Positions 34,208 to 41,935 of a stretch of DNA of 64,000 nucleotides are shown here, in pieces. The translations under genes were made by a program, and so were the position numbers. Numbering within the stretch: the first letter of the stretch is position 1; each line of letters begins with the position of its first letter. The stretch spans positions 1,398,827 through 1,462,826 of the forward strand of contig NZ_CCXK01000017.1 in the NCBI RefSeq assembly GCF_000821305.1, written 5' to 3'. Source of the DNA: Clostridium culturomicium. Lineage in GTDB: Bacteria; Bacillota; Clostridia; Clostridiales; Clostridiaceae. The notes under the pieces were generated by a model. It made no database searches. It was not told where the DNA came from and saw only the letters and a list, made by a program, of their open reading frames with translations.

Positions 34208-36019
34208 TTATTCATATGCTTTTAATACATTCAATAAGTAATTATTATCCTCTTCATCACGAACTGCCAGCCTGATAAATTCTTTTCCTTCAAAGGTGTT
34301 TTTTTCACCTAAATCCTTAATAAGCACGTTGTCTTTTTCCAAAAGTTCAATTGCCATTTCCTTAGACTTAAAGCCATCCTTTAATTCGCAAAGAACATAA
34401 TTTGCCTGAGATGGATAAACCTTTAAAAAACTAATGTTTTTTAACTCTTCAATAAATCGGTTTCTTTCTGCTGCAATTAAATTGCAAGCAGCCTTATAAT
34501 CTTTCTCGTATAAGGTTATTATTTGAAGGAAGTACTCTCCAAAGGAGTTAATGTTCCATACTGCCATGGCAGCCTTTAACCTTTGAAGTAGCTCCTTATC
34601 TGAGGAAGCAATTACTCCTAGACGTAATCCTGGAACTCCATAGGACTTACTGATACTTTTTATGACCATCAAGTTTTTGTATTTATTTAAGATTTTAGAA
34701 TCTATAAGAGTATATCTCACCTCTTCATTTGCAAAATCAATGAAAGATTCATCGATAATTATCTTTGTGCCTCTTGCCTCACAAGCTTCAATGATTTCTA
34801 TTAAATCCTCATACTTAATAAAGCTTCCACTTGGATTATCTGGGTTAACAATAACAAGATTATCTACTCTTTTACTAAGTTCAATTAAAGCTGCCTTACT
34901 TAATCGATAATCGTTTTTTGAAGAATCAATAGTTTCCAAAGTACAATTTCTAAAGCATCTTACATATTCATTAAAGGTTGGAATTGTTACTCCAACACTT
35001 CCCTGAAGAATAGTATCAAGTCCATTGATAATTTCAGCTGCTCCATTTCCAACTAAAATTTCACTTTCATCCACCCCAAACATTCTTCCAGCATTAATGC
35101 TTTGAACATACATCCCTGATGGATACTGTGTTAAAAGCTCCAAGTAATTATCCTTCATCTGACTCACCATTCTCTTAGGTGGGAAATATGGATTAACAAG
35201 ATAACAGTAATCCTTAACCCCTTCAAATCTCCAATAACCACCAAATCTCTTTTGGAATAACTTCAGTTTTTCCTCACCTTTAGAAAACAGTGTATTTGCA
35301 ATATCAAGATCCTGTGCATCATCAATTTCATACCATTTCTCGTTGGATAGCTTGTATGCTTTTAAACAAGAGCAAGATAAATGAGAAATAGCCTTTAAAA
35401 CTAACTCATAATATTCATTAGTACCATAAGACTTAATATACGCTTCTAAAAACGGTACATAGGTCTTTTGTGAAAACTCCTTACTAAATTTGTATATATT
35501 AACGGTTTTATAGTACTCTCCCTTACGTTTAAACTTAAAATCCTTCTTCTCAACGAACTCCTTAATATAATCCTCCTCCGTAAGAAGAGTAACCGTACCA
35601 TCCATCCAAGGTTCATATTTCGCAACAGTAACCACATTCTCACTTGGATACTGAACAACATTCTTTACAATATTCTTATCAAAAATCAAATCTGACTCTA
35701 ATAAAATTGTGTCATCTTGCTCTAAATACTCCTTAGCCATGTAAAGTGAATATATGTTATTGCTTTTATCGTAATTACTATTATGAACAAAAACAAATTC
35801 AATTGAAGAGTCTTTAAATTTTTCTTCAATATAGCTTCGAAGCTCTTCTCCTGCATGTCCAGTAACAATAATAAACCTTTCTATTCCTGCCTGCTCTACT
35901 GCCTCAATAACTCTATCAACTAACTTTTCACCTGCAACCTCAACCATACACTTTGCACTACCTTTAGTGTATTTTCCTAATCTTTTTCCCATTCCAGCTG
36001 CTAACATTAATGCTTGCAT
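34208..36019 (-). CDS. Bifunctional LicC-like cytidylyltransferase / HisC-CobD-like PLP aminotransferase
   Basis: 603 residues from the ATG at 36019, which has GGAGGG eight bases upstream. Residues 1-245 are a nucleotidyltransferase: ALMLAAGMGKRLG, SNNIYSLYMAKE, LLESDLIFD, as in LicC/PntC-type phosphocholine or phosphonate cytidylyltransferases. Residues about 255-603 are a fold-I aminotransferase: GNGAAEIINGL, VNPDNPSGSF, IIDESFIDF, and SISKSYGVPGLRLG with the PLP lysine. Fused PntC-transaminase enzymes that activate 2-aminoethylphosphonate are known; HisC/CobD-like domains could also make an amino-alcohol phosphate. No PEP mutase gene is near. Paired with a LicA-like kinase. Confidence 0.85.
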   Translation of the reverse strand: MQALMLAAGMGKRLGKYTKGSAKCMVEVAGEKLVDRVIEAVEQAGIERFIIVTGHAGEELRSYIEEKFKDSSIEFVFVHNSNYDKSNNIYSLYMAKEYLEQDDTILLESDLIFDKNIVKNVVQYPSENVVTVAKYEPWMDGTVTLLTEEDYIKEFVEKKDFKFKRKGEYYKTVNIYKFSKEFSQKTYVPFLEAYIKSYGTNEYYELVLKAISHLSCSCLKAYKLSNEKWYEIDDAQDLDIANTLFSKGEEKLKLFQKRFGGYWRFEGVKDYCYLVNPYFPPKRMVSQMKDNYLELLTQYPSGMYVQSINAGRMFGVDESEILVGNGAAEIINGLDTILQGSVGVTIPTFNEYVRCFRNCTLETIDSSKNDYRLSKAALIELSKRVDNLVIVNPDNPSGSFIKYEDLIEIIEACEARGTKIIIDESFIDFANEEVRYTLIDSKILNKYKNLMVIKSISKSYGVPGLRLGVIASSDKELLQRLKAAMAVWNINSFGEYFLQIITLYEKDYKAACNLIAAERNRFIEELKNISFLKVYPSQANYVLCELKDGFKSKEMAIELLEKDNVLIKDLGEKNTFEGKEFIRLAVRDEEDNNYLLNVLKAYE

Positions 36020-36131
36020 AATATACCCTCCATAAAAGTTCAAATTATATTTCTTTAAACCATATTATTAACTTTCCTCAACCATGGTTTAAATATTATA
36101 TAGTTTTAAAATATTTTTATTTTCTCTCTTC

Positions 36132-36340
36132 AATGTTCATTATTTGAACATTAATTTGTAAAATTTTTAGTATCAACAAAGGATACTAACTAAAAAACCT
36201 ATATCGTTCAATAAATGAACATATCATTGTAAATTTTTTAGTATCCAATAAAAGAATACTAATTACCAAAACACTTTGTTCATTTTTTGAACATAATTCT
36301 TTAAAATTTTTAGTGTTCAAACTTTGAACGCTAAATTAAT
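36132..36340. repeat. 71-bp repeat, three units, each with two hairpins
   Basis: Hairpin a (TGTTCA...TGAACA type) occurs at 36134, 36205 and 36277; hairpin b (TTAGTATC...GATACTAA type) at 36167, 36238 and 36309. The period is 71. Unit sequences have diverged, but the stems stay paired: TAGTAT/ATACTA in units 1-2 becomes TAGTGT/ACGCTA in unit 3. It lies about 110 bases upstream of the fusion gene start in the 36020-36566 gap. Confidence 0.8.
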
Positions 36341-36566
36341 ATTAATTTTATATCATTTTTCTCACTTTTACAATAGGAAAATACAAATTAATATTTATTT
36401 AATAAATAAAAATATATAATTAAAAACTAAATATACCCTTGTCTGGTTGACATGAGTGTGTTGAAAATCCAATTACATTTATATTTTCATTTCTATCAAT
36501 TAAGTTTATTTTTAATAAAACCAATACCCATTAGTATAATATATATTCAAAATTTATATATGGTTG

Positions 36567-36595
36567 TTGAAAAAAGCAAACTATTTAGTTATAAT
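36567..36595 (+). promoter_or_regulatory. Promoter of the TPR-EAL gene
   Basis: TTGAAA (36567-36572), a 17-base spacer, and TATAAT (36590-36595), a near-consensus sigma-A promoter 75 bases before the start codon. Confidence 0.7.
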
Positions 36596-36669
36596 ATGAA
36601 ATTGGTTTAAAATTACGTATTCTTTAATTTTTTGTTACTAAACTTTGTAAAAATTTTCGTGGAGGCTTT

Positions 36670-38874
36670 ATGACAAAGAAAAAAATAATTCTATGGGCTG
36701 CCATAATAATTTCAATTCTTTCCTTTATAGAATTAAGAAATTACTATTTTGAAAAACAATTAAAGGAAATACGAGAAATTCATGCAGCTTATAAAAATAC
36801 TTCTCCTGACACCATGTTGAATTGTTTAGATGATAAATTAAAATACAGCCATTCTAGACACCTTAAATCTATTGTTGAAGGATATATGTATCTTATTGAT
36901 GGTGATACTGAAGAGGCTGATAAACAATTTAACACTGCAACAAACTTTAAGAACTATATGCCTCGGGAAATGCAGCTACAAAAATATGATTTGATAATTG
37001 ATACATTAATTCATGATAAGAATTATGAGCAAGCAGTTAAGTACATAGGTAAAGCATTCAAGTATATGAATATTTACGATTTTAATAACAGATCAACTCT
37101 TGTTTGGGATATTATTTCAAAGCTTAGTGCAGTTCCTGATGGGACCCCCATCCTTAGAGAATACATGAATGAAATTTTAGAAACAAAACGACTTGATATT
37201 AATTCAAAGGTATTCTTTCTAAGAAAAATGGAAGTGCTTTGCATCCTAGAAATAGATTACATTCAAGCCATAGAATATATTGTTAACATCTTAAATGCAC
37301 AAAATTTTGTTGATGAAGCTTATTATAAAGGAAAGGTAATGGTTGATTTATCCATTATAGTACACAACTTAGGCAGCAGTGAATTAAGTATACAGATTCT
37401 TAATGAAATAAACACTGAAAAAATTCCTGACCCTTTAAAACAGGCAGATCTTGAAATATATAAATTGATTAATCTTACACAAAACAAACAAAAACTAGGA
37501 AGAAGTGAAGAGGCTCTGGCAGATTTACAAAAGGTTGTATCCCATACCTCCAAACTGCCTTCTTCCAATCTCAAAGAAATGGAATTCCTTATAAGCGTAA
37601 AGGAAGCTGAAATATATATTGCAACAGGCAATTATGATAAAGGTCGAGAAATTTTATCAACTCTCCACACTGAGAATTCAATGGATAATATTTATTCCTA
37701 TAGCACCTCGTATGCTGATTATCTTCTGGCTTTCGGAGACTTATTTATTGCTTCTGGAAACTATGAGAATGCCCGTGCAATATATGATTACATTATTGAC
37801 AATGATATAATCGGAATTGATTACATAGATTGGACAAACGTTTTAACAAATCTTGCTCTTATCGAAGAAAATCTTGGAAATTATCAAGAGAGCGAAAAAC
37901 TAAAAGCGAAATTGAAAGAAGTTGAATCTACTTGGGAAAGCTTTAAGGTGAAAATGTTATATCAATATGTTAATAGTTCAGAAGACGCAAAGATAATACG
38001 TGCTTCAAATGCAAAAATGAAAGTTATCAATAGTATTTATTTCTTCGCCTTAATTATTGCATTTTTAATTATTTTAAAAACTTTAATTCTCCCAAAGTAT
38101 AAAATTAAAAGAAAAAGAAAAATTGTAACCAAAAACATGGAAAAGAATAATTATTTCTTGGTTTATCAACCAATAATAAATCCAAAGACCAAAGAAATTT
38201 CTGGTGTTGAAACACTTTTAAGACTTAAGGATAAAGACAGCATATTAACCCCAAATATTTTCATGAAGGATATTGAAACTGCTGAACTAATAGATAAAAT
38301 AGTCCTATGGCAGCTAAAAGAAATTAAAAAGAATTATACTGAAATCCAACTTCTTCAAAACAAAACTAACACCTTCTACATTTCAATAAATCTTTCTTTA
38401 AATGAAATAAAAAATAGGGCTTTTATTGAATCTCTTAAAGAAGAAGGCGCTGACTTAATAAGTCAAGGTGCTTCAATCTGTTTAGAGATAACTGAAAATG
38501 TAGGTCTTGTTGAAGAAGATTTAATTAGACTTCATATTAAAGATCTTATAAAGGCGGGTTATAAAATTGCCATTGATGACTTCGGAATAGAATATTCAAA
38601 TATATCACTGCTGGATCAGTTTGATTTTCACACCCTTAAGCTAGATAAATATTTTATCGATAACTTAAAGGATTCTGTAGTGGTTCAAAATCTCTTTAAA
38701 GTGGTTAACGAAATTTCAAAAGACTTGAACATAAGTATAGTAGTCGAAGGTGTTGAAAAACAATGGCAGTTAGACATTCTAATGCTTTATGAATCTTGTA
38801 ATTTTTCCATTCAAGGCTACTATTACAGTAAGCCCTTAGAAATTCATAACCTTAAAAATTTCAAAGTTAAATAA
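36670..38874 (+). CDS. TPR-repeat membrane protein with C-terminal EAL domain (c-di-GMP phosphodiesterase)
   Basis: 734 residues. A signal-anchor helix (about 5-23) is followed by a helical, TPR-like external region (about 35-430) and a second membrane helix (about 455-475). The EAL domain fills about 490-734: the motif is GVETLLR (ETL in place of EAL), then CLEITEN, DDFGIEYSN, TLKLDKYF, VVEGVE and QGYYYSKP. The Asp-Asp, Lys and Glu residues needed for metal binding and catalysis are present, so the enzyme is probably active in cutting c-di-GMP. The external TPR part may sense a protein partner. GGAGG lies seven bases before the ATG. Confidence 0.9.
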   Translation: MTKKKIILWAAIIISILSFIELRNYYFEKQLKEIREIHAAYKNTSPDTMLNCLDDKLKYSHSRHLKSIVEGYMYLIDGDTEEADKQFNTATNFKNYMPREMQLQKYDLIIDTLIHDKNYEQAVKYIGKAFKYMNIYDFNNRSTLVWDIISKLSAVPDGTPILREYMNEILETKRLDINSKVFFLRKMEVLCILEIDYIQAIEYIVNILNAQNFVDEAYYKGKVMVDLSIIVHNLGSSELSIQILNEINTEKIPDPLKQADLEIYKLINLTQNKQKLGRSEEALADLQKVVSHTSKLPSSNLKEMEFLISVKEAEIYIATGNYDKGREILSTLHTENSMDNIYSYSTSYADYLLAFGDLFIASGNYENARAIYDYIIDNDIIGIDYIDWTNVLTNLALIEENLGNYQESEKLKAKLKEVESTWESFKVKMLYQYVNSSEDAKIIRASNAKMKVINSIYFFALIIAFLIILKTLILPKYKIKRKRKIVTKNMEKNNYFLVYQPIINPKTKEISGVETLLRLKDKDSILTPNIFMKDIETAELIDKIVLWQLKEIKKNYTEIQLLQNKTNTFYISINLSLNEIKNRAFIESLKEEGADLISQGASICLEITENVGLVEEDLIRLHIKDLIKAGYKIAIDDFGIEYSNISLLDQFDFHTLKLDKYFIDNLKDSVVVQNLFKVVNEISKDLNISIVVEGVEKQWQLDILMLYESCNFSIQGYYYSKPLEIHNLKNFKVK

Positions 38875-38884
38875 ATCACTTTTA

Positions 38885-38931
38885 CTATATGCCCAAACCT
38901 CTGATAAGAAGGACAGGGCATATAGTTTTTT
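38885..38931 (+). terminator. Terminator of the TPR-EAL gene
   Basis: CTATATGCCC/GGGCATATAG ten-pair stem (38885-38894 with 38916-38925), then a run of T. Confidence 0.9.
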
Positions 38932-38965
38932 TGATTAATACTGATAGGTAAAGTAACATCTTCTT

Positions 38966-39019
38966 TTAAACCAAATCTGCAAACCGCTGATATTGACCTG
39001 CCCATCCTAAATTTCCACC
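38966..39019 (-). pseudogene. Remnant of a second dnaB 3' end
   Basis: The minus strand encodes NLGWAGQYQRFADLV and a TAA stop (38966-38968), almost the same as the last residues of the intact DnaB (NLGWAGQYQRFANLL at 41936-41980). A stop two codons before it leaves only this tail. DNA identity also extends a little beyond. It shows that a related dnaB once lay here, or that a duplication or recombination copied its end. The 39020-39213 part of the gap is AT-rich with nothing else visible. Confidence 0.75.
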
Positions 39020-39213
39020 TTACTTAAATTATTTTTTTGCATACACCTCTACCTCGCTTTAACTTGTTATATACTTATTGTATAATTTTCCATATTTTAT
39101 CACAATAATAAGTATTACCGTATTTTTCGTCTTTTTTTACCTATATATAGAAAACAGATTAAATTCATATAAAAATTAGGCTATTTAATATATCTTAATT
39201 TAAGGAGAAAATA

Positions 39214-39255
39214 AAAAGTCTGTTTTCCCATAAAACTATGGGAAAACAGACTTTT
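39214..39255 (-). terminator. Strong terminator after the DUF2922 gene
   Basis: A perfect 19-pair stem (39214-39232 with 39237-39255; core AGTCTGTTTTCCC), then TTTTTATTTT on the minus strand. Confidence 0.9.
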
Positions 39256-39262
39256 CTTATAA

Positions 39263-39478
39263 CTAAACCTGGTATTCAGTTTCTGTAGTATCAACGATAA
39301 CTGCAGATAACTTCTCAACAAGAGCACCATTTTTACTAACGATAGCCCCTGTCTCAACTGCTGCATCCATGATGGCTGCAATCTCCTCTTCAGTTACCTC
39401 TTCCTTAACTGAATTAACGATGAGATTAAACTTACTGCCCATTACGTCTTTAAAGCTCATAACCAACTTTCTCTCCAT
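39263..39478 (-). CDS. DUF2922 family small protein
   Basis: 71 residues from the ATG at 39478 (AAGGAG eight bases upstream; a GTG nine bases earlier lies inside the ribosome site). ERKLVMSFKDVMGSKFNLIV, EEIAAIMDAAVETG and AVIVDTTETEY fit the DUF2922 family of short cytosolic proteins of unknown function. These are often encoded close to DUF1659 genes in clostridia and bacilli, as here. No function can be offered. Confidence 0.85.
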   Translation of the reverse strand: MERKLVMSFKDVMGSKFNLIVNSVKEEVTEEEIAAIMDAAVETGAIVSKNGALVEKLSAVIVDTTETEYQV

Positions 39479-39496
39479 GACCTTCACTCCTTCTCT

Positions 39497-39679
39497 CTAT
39501 TTATATCTATCTGAAAGCTCCATAGAATTCTCATCTTCCTCGTCAGCTGCTGGCTTTGCTTCAATGAATAAATTCATTTTAAAAAACTCCGCAGCCTTCA
39601 CCTTGAGATAAATGGAAAACTTCACTGAGCTGTTACATAATTTAAGTAGATTATCCAGGAAGGTGTATAACTTTTTCAT
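39497..39679 (-). CDS. Small hypothetical protein between DUF1659 and DUF2922 genes
   Basis: 60 residues from the ATG at 39679 (AAGGAGGTGG seven bases upstream). The N-terminal half is helical and weakly basic (KKLYTFLDNLLKL), the C-terminus acidic (AADEEDENSMEL). No family recognised. It lies in the same minus-strand operon, 18 bases upstream of the DUF2922 gene, and has its own strong ribosome site, which supports it as a real gene. Confidence 0.65.
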   Translation of the reverse strand: MKKLYTFLDNLLKLCNSSVKFSIYLKVKAAEFFKMNLFIEAKPAADEEDENSMELSDRYK

Positions 39680-39780
39680 ATACTCCACCTCCTTTATTGG
39701 CATCTCCACAAATCCCTTCTTAAGTTAAAAAAGCAATATAAATTAAACTAAAGCTGCTTCCTTAACTTAGGCTAAAAGTA

Positions 39781-40005
39781 TTACTCTTCAATTAAGCTGA
39801 AGTCATCAAGTCTCTTAAGCTCAACAGGATAGCTTGTTAAAACCTCTCCTATTGCAGCACCAACAGTGAATAACTCTTCATCTGTTGCTTCCTTATTAAT
39901 TCTTGAAAACTTCTGGCTAACCACCTTAGGTGTACCATCAAGATTTTGACCTTTCTCAAATCTTAAAACTAAGGCTGTACTGTTTTTTATATTTGAAACT
40001 GCCAT
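39781..40005 (-). CDS. DUF1659 family small protein
   Basis: 74 residues from the ATG at 40005 (AAGGAG eight bases upstream). The sequence STALVLRFEKGQNLDGTPKV, KFSRINKEATDEELFTVGAAI and LKRLDD match the DUF1659 pattern of a short beta-alpha protein. Function unknown in the family. It is the first gene of the DUF1659-small protein-DUF2922 operon and is preceded by the two-hairpin leader element. A leaky stem-loop at about 39718-39775 separates it from the next gene. Confidence 0.85.
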   Translation of the reverse strand: MAVSNIKNSTALVLRFEKGQNLDGTPKVVSQKFSRINKEATDEELFTVGAAIGEVLTSYPVELKRLDDFSLIEE

Positions 40006-40031
40006 GTTATCAACTCCTTTTAAATGAATAT

Positions 40032-40088
40032 CCAAACCTCTGATTTGGTTTATATTATTTTGCTCCTTCGAATGATATGAGAAGGAGC
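40032..40088 (-). repeat. Two-hairpin leader element, DUF1659 copy
   Basis: CCAAACC/GATTTGG (40032-40048) and GCTCCTT/AAGGAGC (40062-40088) hairpins, the latter with the loop CGAATGATATGAG nearly as in the nagA copy (26671-26729). It sits directly upstream of the ribosome site. Confidence 0.6.
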
Positions 40089-40130
40089 TACAATAATAAA
40101 TATGCGCAAAGTGTGCTTCAGCGTAAAAAT

Positions 40131-40180
40131 AAAAAAAAAAAAAATAAAACCTTTAAAACTAAAGTTTTAAAGGTTTTATT
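40131..40180 (-). terminator. Terminator of the DbpA gene
   Basis: A perfect 18-pair stem (40143-40160 with 40163-40180) of AATAAAACC type, followed on the minus strand by 13 or more T. Confidence 0.9.
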
Positions 40181-40314
40181 TGAACAAGTTTATTTTAAGG
40201 CGTGTACTTTATGCATCCTACAATTATAAATATGCCAAAGCTATAAAGGATTGTACCTTAATTATTTAATTTTCTTCTAAAACCCTTGTTTTATCTTAGA
40301 AGCCTTTCTTCTCC

Positions 40315-41789
40315 CTACCTACGTGGTCTTCCTTGCTGCAATCTCTCTTCATCCACCACAGTTACACTACGAGGTCTTCCTTTGATATTCTTAGTTTGAA
40401 GTGCTTTTAATACCATGTTGCCTTTATTGTTTAATATCTCCACAAAGGTTGATACATCATGGATACTTATAACCCCAATATCATCTTTAGTCATTCCCTC
40501 AATGCTGCAAAGAGTTCCAACCACATCCACAGCTCTCATCTTTGTCTTTTTCCCAGCATTAATGTGAAGTTTAAGAATCTCTTCACTTAAAGCTGCTCCT
40601 TTAGTTTCCTTTATCTCAACCTTCTCACCAAGTTTACTTTGAAAGGCTGGCGTAAGCTCAATAACAACACTTCCTCTAGGCTTTTTACTAAACTCAAGTT
40701 CTTTTCCTGTGTAGGAGTTAATCTCAGAAATACGTCTTTCATCAGTGCTCATAACAAAGGTAACAGCTTTTCCACTTTTACCAGCACGACCAGTTCTTCC
40801 AATTCTGTGTACATAATTCTCCCTAAGAACAGGCACATCATAATTTACCACAAGGGATATATTATCAATATCAATTCCCCTTGCTGCCACGTCTGTAGCT
40901 ATTAAATATCTAAAGCAGCCTTTTTTAAAATTGTTCATTACACGAATTCTATCATCCTGCTCCATACCTCCATGAATTTTATCACAAGGATATTGACGTT
41001 TTGATAATTCAGCATAAAGAGCTTCCACCTTAGCTTGAGTATTACAGAAAATCACACAACTATCTGGATTTTCAACAATGGTAACATCTCTTAAAAGATT
41101 TAATTTATTCTTTTCTTCTACCCTGTAGCAAACCTGTTCAATCCTATCCACCGTTAAAGTCTTTGCTTCAATTTCAATCTTTGTAGGATTTTTCATATAT
41201 TTTTTCGCTAAAGCATCAATATCCTCTGGAAGGGTTGCTGAAAATAACATGGTAACACGTTCATTAGGCAAGCCTTTCATTATCTCCTCAATCTGCTCCA
41301 CAAAGCCCAGACTAAGCATCTCATCAGCTTCATCTATTATAAGATCTTTACCTTGTCAGTAACAAAGGTTCCCTCCTTAATATGATCTATAGTTCTCCCT
41401 GGAGTTCCAACCACTATATGGGTCTTTTGCTTAAGCTCCTTCTCCTGATGTGAAAAGGAAGACTTTCCATAAAGGGCAGCAACCTTTATTCTCTTAAACC
41501 TTCCAACATTAAAAACATCCTCCTTCACCTGAATGGCAAGTTCTCTGGTTGGAGTTAAAATTAAAGCTTGAGGCTTATTCTCCTCCCAATCCACCATCTC
41601 ACATAGTGGAATTGCAAAAGTAGCAGTCTTACCACTTCCAGTCTGTGATTTAACAAGAATATCTTTATTCTCAAGGGCAACTGGAATAACCTTCTCTTGC
41701 ACAGGAGTTGGATTTTTATAATTTAACATATCAAGTGACTTTAATATTTCATCACTTAACTTATAATCTTTAAAATTAGTTTTTGTCAT
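40315..41789 (-). pseudogene. dbpA: DEAD-box RNA helicase DbpA, frameshifted at the DEAD box
   Basis: Two frames make up one helicase. The N-terminal 150 residues (41337-41789) have QTGSGKTATFA, PTRELA and VGTPGR. The rest (visible from 41319 or slightly before) has LIIDEADEML, SATLP, RGIDI and HRIGRTGR, then the C-terminal DbpA RNA-binding domain (INAGKKTKMRAVDVVG, IKGRPR), which binds 23S rRNA in the family. Between them one A is missing in the run encoding KxLIID (about 41340-41350), so translation stops at TAA just before the DEAD motif. It is a pseudogene, a recoded gene or a sequencing error. Confidence 0.85.
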
Positions 41790-41935
41790 TAGCTCTCCTC
41801 TTTCTCATAAGCTTATAGTATACACCATATCATAGCACAGAATCCGTAAAGTTTCTAATGGTGCTCACCATTAACAATAACAAGACAAAGTTAAAACGCC
41901 CCTAAGTCTTATCCTTAGCGACGTCCTTAATAAAA

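Noticed and set aside
33146..36019. A firm call of phosphonate biosynthesis (PntC-transaminase)
   Set aside because: PEP mutase and phosphonopyruvate decarboxylase genes are absent from the neighbourhood and the adjacent kinase fits an alcohol substrate; kept as an alternative only.
36447..36452. TTGACA upstream of the TPR-EAL gene as its -35
   Set aside because: No -10 follows at 17 bases; a better promoter (TTGAAA-17-TATAAT) lies 120 bases further downstream.
41850..41900. A short palindrome TAATGGTG..CACCATTA and a CTAAG hairpin between dnaB and dbpA as an attachment site
   Set aside because: There is no matching second copy in the window and no integrase gene, so the site has no support.
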